Below are positions 26,641-36,128 of a DNA stretch of 64,000 bases, piece by piece; position 1 is the first letter of the stretch, and each line of letters begins with the position of its first letter. The position numbers were made by a program, and so were the translations under genes. This DNA comes from Psychroserpens luteus. GTDB lineage: Bacteria; Bacteroidota; Bacteroidia; Flavobacteriales; Flavobacteriaceae. The stretch spans positions 558,001 through 622,000 of the forward strand of contig NZ_JADILU010000003.1 of the NCBI RefSeq assembly GCF_015319355.1, read 5' to 3'. Under the pieces are notes generated by a model. That model worked only from the letters and a program-made list of their open reading frames with translations. It was not told the DNA's origin and made no database searches.

Positions 26641-27191
26641 TGAATTTAAAAATTGGTGATTCTGTTTCTGTTTTAGATGAAGCTATTAATGGCGTAATTT
26701 CTAAAATTGTAGGTAATACTATTATCATTGAAACTGATGATGGTTTTGATATGGAGTTCTTGTCTTCCGAAGTCATAAAAACCAAAGCCTTATCCTCTCA
26801 ATTATTTGCAGATATTGATGTTAATACTGTAATTAATGAAAAGGAAACGTCACATAAGCACAAATCCATAAAAGTTAAACCGAAAGATCGAACACTACCT
26901 GCAATGGAAGTCGATTTACATATTCATCAAATCACAACGTCTAATAGGCATATGAGTAATTATGATATGCTTAATCTTCAACTAGATACTGCAAGGCATA
27001 AGTTAGAATTTGCCATAAAAAAACGTATACAAAAAGTAGTGTTTATTCATGGTGTTGGAGAAGGTGTGCTTAAAGCAGAATTAGATTATCTTTTTGGACG
27101 CTATGATAATGTAAAATATTACGCAGCAGATTACCAAAAATATGGCTTAGGTGCTACTGAGGTTTATATTTATCAAAATGTTAAAGACTAA
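26640..27191 (+). CDS. Smr domain-containing protein (MutS2 C-terminal type)
   Basis: The 183-residue protein starts with a DUF2027-like beta domain (MNLKIGDSVSVLDEAINGVI) and ends with a Smr domain. The latter begins MEVDLHIHQI near residue 89 and continues through the nucleotide-binding loop VFIHGVGEGVLKAEL near 138. Smr domains are nucleases acting on branched DNA or on RNA. The H-G-x-G motif is intact here. It is coupled to the small membrane protein upstream. Confidence 0.85.
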   Translation: MNLKIGDSVSVLDEAINGVISKIVGNTIIIETDDGFDMEFLSSEVIKTKALSSQLFADIDVNTVINEKETSHKHKSIKVKPKDRTLPAMEVDLHIHQITTSNRHMSNYDMLNLQLDTARHKLEFAIKKRIQKVVFIHGVGEGVLKAELDYLFGRYDNVKYYAADYQKYGLGATEVYIYQNVKD

Positions 27192-27193
27192 TT

Positions 27194-28162
27194 TTATTCT
27201 TCTTCTGGATAAACAAAAATAGTCGTAAATGTATAAGTTCCTAATTCAATAGTATCAATACTAGCGATTCCTAAATTAGAATTCGTAATAACAACACTTA
27301 CAACAGTAGTTCTTGTGTACTCTGTTTCTCCAAGTTCAATTGCAGTGTAAGAATCATCTGCATTAAAGTCTAAATAACGAGGTACAATATTGATACCTTC
27401 TGATTCATCAAAATCATCTGTTAAGAAGGTACTACCATCAGCATCTTCATTAATTGTAGGTGTACCATCTCCATCATCATCGTTATCTAAATAATTAGGC
27501 AGGATGTCTCCAGCACTGGCAATTTCTAAGTCAAGATCTGTATTTAATGCGTCACTTGGGTTACCATCTCCATCGGGATCTGGAGTTTCATTTTTGGTAA
27601 GAATACTGTCATTATCATCATCTTCATCAATATAATCTGGTAAACCGTCACCATCAGTATCTATAGCATCAGGATATGTACCATCATCAGCTCGAGTACC
27701 TCTGCCTTCCTTCTCTGATAAGATTCCATCAAGGTCATCATCTTCAAATGTGGTAGTGAATTCTGCTATCGCACCAGATGCAGATGAGTAGTCTTCAATT
27801 ATTTCTGTGCCTGGATTTGCTATGAATTGACAAATTAAATCATTTGGATCTCCATTATAAGTTCTGTAATTAAATTTAATAGATGATTCATTTATAGTAA
27901 GTGTTTTTACGTAACCTACTGGATCAACGCTATTATATTCTGTTGGTTCAAAAATATCTATATTATTAGATATTGGGAATAGAAGAGAAAGTGACTCGCT
28001 TGGATCAAGTTTTGTATCATATAGAAGATTATCATTCTCATTTATATCTATGCAAAGTTCAAGCTCTTGATCAAACTCTAAGCTTACTTCAAAAACATCA
28101 CCATCATCACAAGACAATGCAACCAATCCAATTAAACAGATATATAGTAAATTACGCATCAC
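27194..28162 (-). CDS. Lipoprotein with thrombospondin type 3-like calcium repeats
   Basis: The 322-residue protein has a lipoprotein signal (MMRNLLYICLIGLVALSCDD) and an N-terminal beta domain. From about residue 140 to 255 it is a string of acidic calcium-binding repeats, for example DTDGDGLPDYIDEDDDNDS and DPDGDGNPSDALNTD. A C-terminal domain of about 60 residues follows. Repeats of this type bind Ca2+ and stiffen surface proteins. It converges with the Smr gene, with 2 bp between stops. Confidence 0.85.
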   Translation of the reverse strand: MMRNLLYICLIGLVALSCDDGDVFEVSLEFDQELELCIDINENDNLLYDTKLDPSESLSLLFPISNNIDIFEPTEYNSVDPVGYVKTLTINESSIKFNYRTYNGDPNDLICQFIANPGTEIIEDYSSASGAIAEFTTTFEDDDLDGILSEKEGRGTRADDGTYPDAIDTDGDGLPDYIDEDDDNDSILTKNETPDPDGDGNPSDALNTDLDLEIASAGDILPNYLDNDDDGDGTPTINEDADGSTFLTDDFDESEGINIVPRYLDFNADDSYTAIELGETEYTRTTVVSVVITNSNLGIASIDTIELGTYTFTTIFVYPEEE

Positions 28163-28262
28163 AGTATTTTTAAAACAAAAATAATAGATTTAAAAGTTTA
28201 ATGGTTGGGATTAACAAATAATTTTGAAAGCGTAAAATGATAGTTTTAAAAACGTCGATAAT

Positions 28263-28278
28263 GTTGCATCTTTGCAAC
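28263..28278 (+). promoter_or_regulatory. Palindrome over the candidate -7 box of the cysteine desulfurase gene
   Basis: GTTGCA and TGCAAC form a perfect inverted repeat with a TCTT spacer. It includes CATCTTTG (28267-28274), a one-mismatch match to TAnnTTTG, and lies 16 bp before the start codon. It could be an operator; this is inference. Confidence 0.35.
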
Positions 28279-28293
28279 ACAATTATGTGATTT

Positions 28294-29439
28294 ATGAAAA
28301 CTGTTTATTTTGATAATGCTGCAACGACATCTATTCGCGATAATGTCATTGATAAAATGAGTGAGGTGATGAAATCTAATTTCGGAAACCCTTCATCAAC
28401 ACATAGTTATGGAAGGCAGTCTAAGTCTTTAATTGAATTATCAAGAAAACGCATTGCTTCACATTTTAATGTGTCTGCTGCCGAAATAGTATTTACTTCG
28501 GGAGGCACAGAAGCAGATAATTTAGTACTTAAAAGCGCAGTAAGAGATTTAGGCGTCACAGAAATTATCACTTCAAAAATTGAGCATCACGCTATTTTAC
28601 ATGCAATAGACCAACTCAAAAAAGAGTATGATATTACAGTTAAATATTTAGATTTAAATAGTGATGGAGATATTGACTTATCACAGTTAGAGTTGCTATT
28701 GCAAACAGATACAAAACAACTCGTCACGTTGATGCACATCAATAACGAGATTGGTAATATTTTAGATCTCAAAAAAGTAGCTGAATTATGTAAAGCAAAT
28801 AATGCGCTTTTTCACAGTGATACGGTTCAATCTGTTGGACATTACAAATTAGATTTGCAGGAAATTCCTATTGATTATCTCGCAGCAAGTGCACATAAGT
28901 TTCATGGACCAAAAGGTGTTGGATTTACTTTTCTTCGGAAAAATAGCGGACTCAGAGCCACAATATTTGGAGGAGAGCAGGAGCGAGGCTTACGTGCAGG
29001 AACAGAGTCTATCCACAATATCGTTGGAATGGACGAAGCACTAACAATTTCATACAGCAATCTAGAAACCGAAAGAAATCACATCAAAACCCTCAAGTCT
29101 TATTTTATAGAGCAATTACAATCTGTATTTCCAAATGTTAGTTTTAATGGTCAATCTGGAGATTTAGAAAAAAGCACTTATACTTTAGTTAGTGTGTGTT
29201 TGCCAATTTCCGCAGAAAAAGCCAATATGCTACATTTTCAATTGGATTTAAAAGGAATAGCGTGTTCTAAAGGAAGTGCTTGCCAAAGTGGAAGTTCTCA
29301 AAATTCACATGTACTAACCGAAATTTTGAACTTAGACGATTTACAAAAACCATCTGTACGTTTTTCATTTAGTTGTTTTAATACTAAAGACGAAGTAGAT
29401 TATGTGATTGGGATTTTGAAGGAGTTTGTAATCTCTTAA
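28294..29439 (+). CDS. Cysteine desulfurase family protein (NifS/IscS-like)
   Basis: The 381-residue class V PLP enzyme has the full desulfurase layout: MKTVYFDNAATTS, TSGGTEADNLVL, FHSDTVQSVGHYKLD, the PLP lysine in AASAHKFHGPKGVGF, and RAGTESIHNIVG. The active-site cysteine lies in the SKGSACQSGSS loop. It should mobilise sulfur from cysteine for Fe-S clusters or thio-modified tRNA. No iscU or suf gene adjoins, so its acceptor is unknown. A 16-bp palindrome precedes it at 28263. Confidence 0.9.
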   Translation: MKTVYFDNAATTSIRDNVIDKMSEVMKSNFGNPSSTHSYGRQSKSLIELSRKRIASHFNVSAAEIVFTSGGTEADNLVLKSAVRDLGVTEIITSKIEHHAILHAIDQLKKEYDITVKYLDLNSDGDIDLSQLELLLQTDTKQLVTLMHINNEIGNILDLKKVAELCKANNALFHSDTVQSVGHYKLDLQEIPIDYLAASAHKFHGPKGVGFTFLRKNSGLRATIFGGEQERGLRAGTESIHNIVGMDEALTISYSNLETERNHIKTLKSYFIEQLQSVFPNVSFNGQSGDLEKSTYTLVSVCLPISAEKANMLHFQLDLKGIACSKGSACQSGSSQNSHVLTEILNLDDLQKPSVRFSFSCFNTKDEVDYVIGILKEFVIS

Positions 29440-30129
29440 TCATTCCATTAGAATTACTCTGTTAAATATTTTAATATCATCTATTGTGCCTTTAAAAGTG
29501 CTACTTGGTAAGCTTAATCTAGTACCAATTAATATAGGTGACGTATTGGGATTCATAGTTCCAACTATGGTTTTGGTGTCAATAAGTTCGCCATTGATAT
29601 ACAAGTACATCACTTGTTCTTTGTATATCGCAGCAATTTCATACCACGTGTTTATTTCATATTCGTTAGAGCTAAGAACATTGTAGTCTTCACCATTATT
29701 AGAACCTATAAAAAAACTTATAGAGTTTGTAGCAGAAAATGAAATACCAAATGGAGATTTATTGGGACCATTAACTTCTGCACCTTTTCTAACTACAGTT
29801 TGAGATTTAATTTCATCTGTTCTTACCAAAGCAATAATTGTAAACTCTTCCAAATTAGAAAACACATCATTATGTGGTACAGAAATAACATCGTCAATAC
29901 CGTCAAAATAGAAAGCTGAATTTTCATTATTATTACTATCTTGGGTTAAAAAAGGTCCGTCAATAACGCCTGTGTTATGGTAAGTTGAAATATCATTAGC
30001 ATTACCCTTAAAATTATAATGGGCAATCAAAGTTGGATCAATTGACGTCGTTTGGTTATCATCGTCATTTGAACAACTTAATATTAAAAAAGATAAAGCA
30101 GTTAAAAGCGCAGGTAGTTTAGATTTCAT
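29440..30129 (-). CDS. LamG/concanavalin-like lipoprotein
   Basis: From ATG 30129 the 229-residue protein has a lipoprotein signal (MKSKLPALLTALSFLILSCS). A single LamG-type jelly-roll domain follows: HYNFKGNANDISTYHNTG, AFYFDGIDDVISVPH, then WYEIAAIYKEQVMYLYINGE and GTIDDIKIFNRVI. Such domains bind carbohydrate or act as spacers. An ATG at 30150 is in frame but gives a poorer signal peptide. It converges with the desulfurase gene, with no gap between stops. Confidence 0.85.
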   Translation of the reverse strand: MKSKLPALLTALSFLILSCSNDDDNQTTSIDPTLIAHYNFKGNANDISTYHNTGVIDGPFLTQDSNNNENSAFYFDGIDDVISVPHNDVFSNLEEFTIIALVRTDEIKSQTVVRKGAEVNGPNKSPFGISFSATNSISFFIGSNNGEDYNVLSSNEYEINTWYEIAAIYKEQVMYLYINGELIDTKTIVGTMNPNTSPILIGTRLSLPSSTFKGTIDDIKIFNRVILME

Positions 30130-30222
30130 AAGAGTTGATTTTGGTTTCAATTAATAAAGGAAATTGAACATCAAAAATTATTCCGTTTGAAGCAGATTTT
30201 AGGAATAGATGATTAAAATTTT

Positions 30223-30873
30223 TTATAAATCATTCATTTCTTTAGCAATTTCCATGACCGTGTTTCCACCAGACTCTCCTAAAATTGAAATGTAATTACC
30301 ATTTAAGTTATTTATAATCACAAAACTGTTACATCCATAGTGATACTCAAAAAATAGTTTTTCTATAAATTGATCCTTGTCTAATCTCCAATCAATATAC
30401 TTTATGCGATTAAATTTTATGGTTTCATCTTTTTTGTGAACCCAGTAAATATTATGGTCTAAGATTGTTTTTAATTTTTTGATATATCCTCTGTGATAAA
30501 TGTTGTTTTCATGTCCATTGGATTTGTATCTGCCATTATTACAACCGTCTCGACCAGGATGATATTGGATGATGCTAAATTTCTTTTTTGAGTTACTGTT
30601 TTCTAGATTAGAAAACAAATTTTCTAATTGCGAAGCGCTTAATTTGCCTAAATTCTTTCGCTTCTTTAAAAGTGCTATGTAGCAAGTGTCTTTTTCAAAA
30701 GCCAAAGCAATGTATCTCTCATCAAGGCTTTTATATCCAGAAGATTTAATTGAATAATCTTCCTTAGACATTTGATCTCCATTTACATCATAATAATATA
30801 TAGGTTTAGAGCTAGTTTGACCAAAGCCATAAAAGCTTGTAAATAAAATGATATGAAATAATAACATTTTCAT
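30223..30873 (-). CDS. Hypothetical exported protein
   Basis: The 216-residue protein has a signal peptide (MKMLLFHIILFTSFYGFGQ) and a mature part rich in Tyr, Lys and Asn. Conspicuous are IIQYHPGRDGCNNGRY near residue 100 and FFEYHYGCNSFVIINNLNG near 174. The two cysteines may form a disulfide. The ending GESGGNTVMEIAKEM resembles thioredoxin-like or putative redox-partner proteins only weakly, and no family is assigned. It starts immediately after the TonB receptor stop, so it is the last gene of that operon. Confidence 0.65.
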   Translation of the reverse strand: MKMLLFHIILFTSFYGFGQTSSKPIYYYDVNGDQMSKEDYSIKSSGYKSLDERYIALAFEKDTCYIALLKKRKNLGKLSASQLENLFSNLENSNSKKKFSIIQYHPGRDGCNNGRYKSNGHENNIYHRGYIKKLKTILDHNIYWVHKKDETIKFNRIKYIDWRLDKDQFIEKLFFEYHYGCNSFVIINNLNGNYISILGESGGNTVMEIAKEMNDL

Positions 30874-33351
30874 CTAAAACTTAGCACTCAATCTCACATT
30901 AAAAACACGAGGCGTTAAAAAGTTAGGAATCGCATATTGACGCTTACTATACACATCTCTAACCCAAGTATTTGTAATGGTGTTTTGTGCATTAAACATA
31001 TTAAAAATCTCAACACCTAAAGACAACTCTTTGAATTTCTGTTTCCATTTTGAAGTGTAGGTTTTGTTGTGATCAACAAGAACATACGATATCCCTAAAT
31101 CTGCACGTTTATAATCACGAAGTCGTGTTTGGTAATCATAAGGATCTGCATAACTAGGAGAACCACCAGGAACACCTGTGTTATAAACCAGGTTTAAATA
31201 CATTTTAAGATCAGGTATGTTTGGCACATAATCTTGAAATAAGATTCCGAATTTTAAACGTTGATCTGTCGGTCTCGCAATATAACCACGATCATCAATG
31301 TTTTCTTCGGTTTTTAAATATCCAAAACTAAACCAGCTTTCTGTACCAGGAACAAATTCTCCATTAAGACGTAAATCCAATCCGTAAGCATATGCTTTTG
31401 CGTTATTTGTAGCTCTGTAGCGAATTCTCACGTTCTCAAGCGTATAAGGATTTACATCGGTCATGCTTTTATAGTATGCTTCGGAAACGAGCTTAAATGG
31501 ACGATCCCATAGTTTGAAACTATATTCGTTACCAAGAACGATATGAATCGATTTTTGCGCTTTTACATCTGGTTGTACAGTTCCTGATGAATCTCTCAAC
31601 TCACGATAAAAAGGTGGTTGATAATATACACCTCCAGCAACTCTAAATAACATATCCTTTTCCCAATCTGGTTTTATTGCAAATTGCGCTCTAGGGCTAA
31701 ATACAGTTTGTGTAGATGAAGACACACCATTTTGATTAGGAACGTCACTATTTACAGTCCAGTTATGAACTCTCACTCCAGCATTATAAAACACTTCGTT
31801 ATTGCCTAACATGGTACGTTTACTCCATTGAGCATAAGCTTGCAATCTGTCAATTTTCACATAATTTGTGGCTCTTACATTTTGAAAAGCAACCAAAGGA
31901 CCTTCAAAAGGCTCATATGGTTGATTGTTTGGAAAATCAAAGATTGGAGGTCTTACAGAGAACCCAGCACTATCAATAATTTCCCATTCTACTTGACGAT
32001 CACGTATGTCTTCATGCGTATATTTTACAGACCATTCTAATGTGGTTTCATCATCAATTTTATAATCACCTTTATGTTCTATATTAAAAATCAATGCATC
32101 TAGATCATTACGAGCATGTGTGAGTTGTGAGCCAATACCTTCAGCGAATTCTACTTCACCTAAATTCTCGTCACCAATATTACTATTCACTTCTCCTAGT
32201 CTATATCGTGCTAAAATATCAAAGTATTCTTCTTCAGTAGTGTGGTACGCAGAAGCAATTAATTTAAGTGTTAAGTCTTCGGTTGCGAAGTAATTTGCTT
32301 TAAAAGCCCCAAAATTGGTAAGGTATTGGTCTTTTTCTTGTCCGTCATAATTCACCAAAAGAGCCACAGGTTCGTCTAGCGTTCCAAAGTTAGTCTGACG
32401 ATTTTTTGGTTGAAATGTATATTTGTTGAGTGAGATATTTCCGAGGAAATTAAGATGAAACTTATCACTAAACTTATACGTTAAATAAGTTTGAGCATCT
32501 GCAAAAACAGGTTTTACATTAGTTTCAGTTTCTAGAGAATTAATCAACAAACTGTTGTCTCTATAACGCAATCCTATAATTCCTGAAAATTTCGAATCTT
32601 TACTCACAGCTTCTGCAGCAAGGCTTCCACCAAGTAAACTTGCATCTGCACGAATCCCAAAACGTGTAGGATTACGATAAGTAATATCTAATACTGAAGA
32701 TAATTTATCTCCATATTTAGCTTGAAATCCTCCAGCAGAGAAATCTACATTTTGAACTAAATCGGTATTGACAAAACTCAATCCTTCTTGTTGACCAGAA
32801 CGAATTAAAAAAGGTCTGTAAATCTCAATTTCATTAACATACACTAGATTTTCATCAAAATTTCCACCACGAACAGAGTATTGCGTACTCAATTCATTAG
32901 AAATATTTACACCAGGAAGTGTTTTTAATAGATTTTCAACACCAGGATTTGCACCTTTAACGGTTCTAATAACTTCTGGCGAAATGGTGACAACTCCATC
33001 TACTTTTTGTCTCGTATTTGTATTAATAACAACTGTTGCAATTTGCTCAATTTCAACACTCATCACAGGGTTGAATTCTATCTCTTGTCCGTTTTTTAAA
33101 TTGAATTTAGCTTCAATGCGTTTATGTCCTAAATGAGTAAAAACAATAGTTATATCTGTATTTACTGGGATTTTAAGAATAAAAAAACCGTTTTCGTTGG
33201 TGGTTGTACCATCGCTTCCTGCTTTGATGTTTACACCAGCGATTGGTTTATTAGCATCATCAAGAATGACACCTCTAATGGTTGCGGTTTGTGAATTTCC
33301 GAAGAAAGAAAAGCCAAGAAAGGCAATGAGTAGTGTGATGTGTAGCTTCAA
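30874..33351 (-). CDS. TonB-dependent outer-membrane receptor
   Basis: The 825-residue protein has a signal peptide and a carboxypeptidase-like regulatory domain (TIRGVILDDANKPIAGVNI, residues about 23-100). A plug follows (VISPEVIRTVKGANPGVENLL and SVRGGNFDENLVYVNEIEIY), then a 22-strand barrel ending FNVRLSAKF with a terminal aromatic. It should import a TonB-driven ligand; no SusD partner follows, so a polysaccharide role is not suggested. It lies between the M23 peptidase gene (12 bp) and a small secreted protein. Confidence 0.9.
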   Translation of the reverse strand: MKLHITLLIAFLGFSFFGNSQTATIRGVILDDANKPIAGVNIKAGSDGTTTNENGFFILKIPVNTDITIVFTHLGHKRIEAKFNLKNGQEIEFNPVMSVEIEQIATVVINTNTRQKVDGVVTISPEVIRTVKGANPGVENLLKTLPGVNISNELSTQYSVRGGNFDENLVYVNEIEIYRPFLIRSGQQEGLSFVNTDLVQNVDFSAGGFQAKYGDKLSSVLDITYRNPTRFGIRADASLLGGSLAAEAVSKDSKFSGIIGLRYRDNSLLINSLETETNVKPVFADAQTYLTYKFSDKFHLNFLGNISLNKYTFQPKNRQTNFGTLDEPVALLVNYDGQEKDQYLTNFGAFKANYFATEDLTLKLIASAYHTTEEEYFDILARYRLGEVNSNIGDENLGEVEFAEGIGSQLTHARNDLDALIFNIEHKGDYKIDDETTLEWSVKYTHEDIRDRQVEWEIIDSAGFSVRPPIFDFPNNQPYEPFEGPLVAFQNVRATNYVKIDRLQAYAQWSKRTMLGNNEVFYNAGVRVHNWTVNSDVPNQNGVSSSTQTVFSPRAQFAIKPDWEKDMLFRVAGGVYYQPPFYRELRDSSGTVQPDVKAQKSIHIVLGNEYSFKLWDRPFKLVSEAYYKSMTDVNPYTLENVRIRYRATNNAKAYAYGLDLRLNGEFVPGTESWFSFGYLKTEENIDDRGYIARPTDQRLKFGILFQDYVPNIPDLKMYLNLVYNTGVPGGSPSYADPYDYQTRLRDYKRADLGISYVLVDHNKTYTSKWKQKFKELSLGVEIFNMFNAQNTITNTWVRDVYSKRQYAIPNFLTPRVFNVRLSAKF

Positions 33352-33363
33352 AAGGTTGTTTTT

Positions 33364-35055
33364 TTATTTTCTAAAAAATGTAGATTCAAATGTAGTACTA
33401 TTTCCTACATTATCGGTTACAATTAGTTTTAGGTTGTTTTCAGTTTCTGTATTTACTTTATCATCAAAATCATAGGTCAACATGTTTTTTTTGTATTCGT
33501 ATTCCATTAAAATCCATTTACCGTTAATGGTTGCTCTGTAATTACTTATTCCAGATAAATCATCGTCTACTTTAACTTTTAATTCGCTCAATTTACTTAA
33601 CCATTTACCATCTTGAAAATTGACTGGCTTAATTGTTGGATTAACAGTATCTCTGGCTAAAGTAAAGGTTCCTAGTGATTTAGTTCTGGCAGATAGCATG
33701 TCACCTAATCGTTTGGTACTTATATAACTCGGGTTTTGGTAATAACCGTATAAATTGGCAATAAATAATTTGTCTTTATCATCATCTGCATAATTTTTAA
33801 TGTCAAATTTTATGGTATAACTTTTCATTAAGGGGATGATATTCTTGTGCAGTTTTAACGTATCGTTCAAAACACTAAAATCGATATGAAAATCATCGTA
33901 GAATGTTTGCTTCGGAAAATAAACAGCTACATTACCTTGTTCTAATTCATTAACTTTATTTGCTATAATGTACGTGTTTGGTTTGAGCTCTGGCGCTTCA
34001 AGAATTTCTTTGGCAGGTTTCCCTTTGACAGGAATGGTAAGCCAAGATTCATTACCTTTAAAATCTCTTAATCTTACTTTGTAAACTGTGTTGGTGCTAT
34101 CTTCTACTTTAATATAACCACTAGCATCAACATCTTTTAACATACTTAATGTATTACCTGGTTGTACAAATAATTTCTGGATTCTTGATTTTTCTTCTTT
34201 ATAAACTTCGTAATCTATAAAGCGATTGATGTGTTTAGATTCATCAAAACTAAATCGCTTAAAATCCATTTCAAAGGTTTTGTTGCCATTATAAAAACTT
34301 TGAATGTTACTTAGTCCGTTTTTGTTATAAGCAAAATCCAGTTGATCATAACTTACAACTCCAAAACCAATATCTCCATAGGCCTCAATAGGTTCTGTCG
34401 TATAATCACCATTTTTGTTTGGGATTAAGCGTAGCTCTATTCTTTTCTTTATGTTATTAATATGTGAATTTCTATCTTTAGGGTAAGCATAAACTGCAGA
34501 GAGAACAGGTGGTTTGGAGTCTTTAATATCAAAACCAAAGAGTAATGGGTTTATAGGACGTTCTTCATTGTCACGAATTTCAAAATGAAGATGTGGTCCT
34601 CCAGAGCTTCCACTATTACCAGATAAGGCAACTATGTCATCTGCAGAAATTGGCAATTCATCAGGAGAAGGAAACACTTCTACTTCATAACTTTCTTTAT
34701 CATATTGACAAGTCTTTATATATTTTTGAATGCGTGGCGAAAACTTGCTAAGATGTGCGTAAACGCTAACATAACCATTAGGATGTGTGATGTATAGCGC
34801 TTTTCCGTAGCCATAATGAGACACTTTAATTCTACTGACATAACCTTGAGCAGCAGCATATATATTTAACCCAGTGCGTTGTTGCGTTTTTATATCTAAT
34901 CCAGAATGAAAATGGTTTGATCTCAGCTCTGCAAAAGTACCAGATAATACAAGTGTTACATCTAACGGACTCCTAAAATAGTCTTGAGGATAAGGGGATT
35001 GTGAAAACCCAAAAGTAAAACAGAATAGTAAGAGTATGGTATATTTCATAAGCAA
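33364..35055 (-). CDS. M23 family metallopeptidase
   Basis: The 563-residue exported protein has an N-terminal LytM-type domain. The zinc ligands are in HFHSGLDI (His50, Asp54) and SSGGPHLHFEIRD near residue 155. The loop GYVSRIKVSHYGYGKALYI lies between. The C-terminal 370 residues are beta-rich with Ig-like features (VDDDLSGISNYRATINGKW). It would cleave peptidoglycan cross-links or another glycine-rich peptide in the periplasm. It precedes the TonB receptor gene by 12 bp. ATG at 35049 is an alternative start. Confidence 0.88.
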   Translation of the reverse strand: MLMKYTILLLFCFTFGFSQSPYPQDYFRSPLDVTLVLSGTFAELRSNHFHSGLDIKTQQRTGLNIYAAAQGYVSRIKVSHYGYGKALYITHPNGYVSVYAHLSKFSPRIQKYIKTCQYDKESYEVEVFPSPDELPISADDIVALSGNSGSSGGPHLHFEIRDNEERPINPLLFGFDIKDSKPPVLSAVYAYPKDRNSHINNIKKRIELRLIPNKNGDYTTEPIEAYGDIGFGVVSYDQLDFAYNKNGLSNIQSFYNGNKTFEMDFKRFSFDESKHINRFIDYEVYKEEKSRIQKLFVQPGNTLSMLKDVDASGYIKVEDSTNTVYKVRLRDFKGNESWLTIPVKGKPAKEILEAPELKPNTYIIANKVNELEQGNVAVYFPKQTFYDDFHIDFSVLNDTLKLHKNIIPLMKSYTIKFDIKNYADDDKDKLFIANLYGYYQNPSYISTKRLGDMLSARTKSLGTFTLARDTVNPTIKPVNFQDGKWLSKLSELKVKVDDDLSGISNYRATINGKWILMEYEYKKNMLTYDFDDKVNTETENNLKLIVTDNVGNSTTFESTFFRK

Positions 35056-35211
35056 GTTTAGTTGAATGCTAAAGTATCAATTTCAAAATAATCCTCAAAA
35101 GTATATTGACAAAAAAGACTTATATATCAATTATACAGCATTATAACTGATTTTAGCGAATTAAATTTTAAAATTTTTGATAAAACAATAGTAAATATTC
35201 ACGTAGTATGT

Positions 35212-35219
35212 TAACTTTG
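35212..35219 (+). promoter_or_regulatory. Candidate -7 box for the coiled-coil/zapA operon
   Basis: TAACTTTG fits TAnnTTTG exactly and lies 24 bp before the start at 35244. No TTG -33 element lies at the usual spacing. Confidence 0.4.
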
Positions 35220-35243
35220 TTACATCAGTATTGAATTTTGTAA

Positions 35244-35534
35244 ATGAGTAAAATTGAAGATGTTGTAGATTCTTTAGAGAATAAAATAAGCAAGGTTTTG
35301 CATAAACTTGAAGTTTTAAAGCAAACAAATGCCAAGATTTCTGAAGAATTAGCAATGCAGCAGCAGAAAAATATTCAACAACAAGAAGAATTAAGTTCTT
35401 GGGTTGAAAAATATGAAGCTCTAAAAATGGCAAATTCATTACTAGGCAGTGACGAAAATAATCGAGAAACAAAGCTCAAAATAAATACATTAATAAGAGA
35501 CATTGATCATTGTATTGCTCAATTATCTGAATAA
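35244..35534 (+). CDS. Small coiled-coil protein upstream of zapA
   Basis: The 96-residue protein is helical throughout, with a coiled coil over about residues 1-65 (VDSLENKISKVLHKLEVL and ISEELAMQQQKNIQQQEEL). It has no membrane segment. Its size and place 15 bp before zapA suggest a division-associated partner, similar in style to ZapB; sequence alone does not prove this. It is presumably cotranscribed with zapA. Confidence 0.72.
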   Translation: MSKIEDVVDSLENKISKVLHKLEVLKQTNAKISEELAMQQQKNIQQQEELSSWVEKYEALKMANSLLGSDENNRETKLKINTLIRDIDHCIAQLSE

Positions 35535-35549
35535 TGTGAATCAAATTTA

Positions 35550-35843
35550 ATGGCAGACCAGCTTAAAATAAAGCTATCTATAGCTAACAGAGTATATCCT
35601 TTAACTATTGCACCGAGTCAAGAAGAAGGTTTACGTAAAGCAGCTAAAAAGATAGAAGCCATGATAACTCAATTTGAGCAAAACTATTCTGTGAGAGATA
35701 AGCAAGACGTTTTAGCAATGTGCGCTTTACAATTTGCATCTCAAGTAGAACAGAAAACAATAGATAAAGCCAATGTTAGTGAAGATATTGAAGATAAGCT
35801 TAATGCTTTAGATCAGTTACTTCAAAAACATTTAAGTGCTTAA
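35550..35843 (+). CDS. zapA: Cell division protein ZapA
   Basis: The 97-residue protein matches ZapA: the N-terminal beta-hairpin domain (KIKLSIANRVYPLTIAPSQEEGLRKAAKKI), a conserved CALQFASQVEQ segment near residue 58, and a C-terminal coiled coil (EDIEDKLNALDQLLQKHL). ZapA binds FtsZ and bundles its filaments at the division site. A 6S RNA follows immediately, a linkage (zapA then ssrS) also known in other bacteria. Confidence 0.85.
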   Translation: MADQLKIKLSIANRVYPLTIAPSQEEGLRKAAKKIEAMITQFEQNYSVRDKQDVLAMCALQFASQVEQKTIDKANVSEDIEDKLNALDQLLQKHLSA

Positions 35844-35868
35844 GTTCTTTTAAATAAATAATAGGTTA

Positions 35869-36059
35869 CTGCCTACATTAGTGATATTTTTTGATAAACT
35901 CAACGATCAATTCTTTAAAAAGGGTGAGTCTAAGTTGTAAAATCGTGCTGCCAGGAATTAAATTTATTTAATTTCAAAGCAGATTTTTGATCAGCTTGTT
36001 AGCCCTAAACTTGTTTTTTAAGGAGTTTATACAAAACCAGAACTAGTGTAGGCTTTTTT
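35869..36059 (+). ncRNA. ssrS: 6S RNA
   Basis: Between zapA and rny lies about 190 nt with no open frame. A closing stem, GCCTACATTAG (35871-35881) with CTAGTGTAGGC (36043-36053), has one G-T wobble and ends in a run of T residues (36054-36059). A large interior region separates the arms, as in 6S RNA, which mimics an open promoter and binds RNA polymerase. Position next to zapA and length both match. Exact ends and the internal bulge were not modelled. Confidence 0.78.
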
Positions 36060-36128
36060 ATGCCATAATTTTTGGGTTTTATAGCTCAAAAATAAATTGA
36101 TATTACCACTAATTAAAACTAACTAAAC

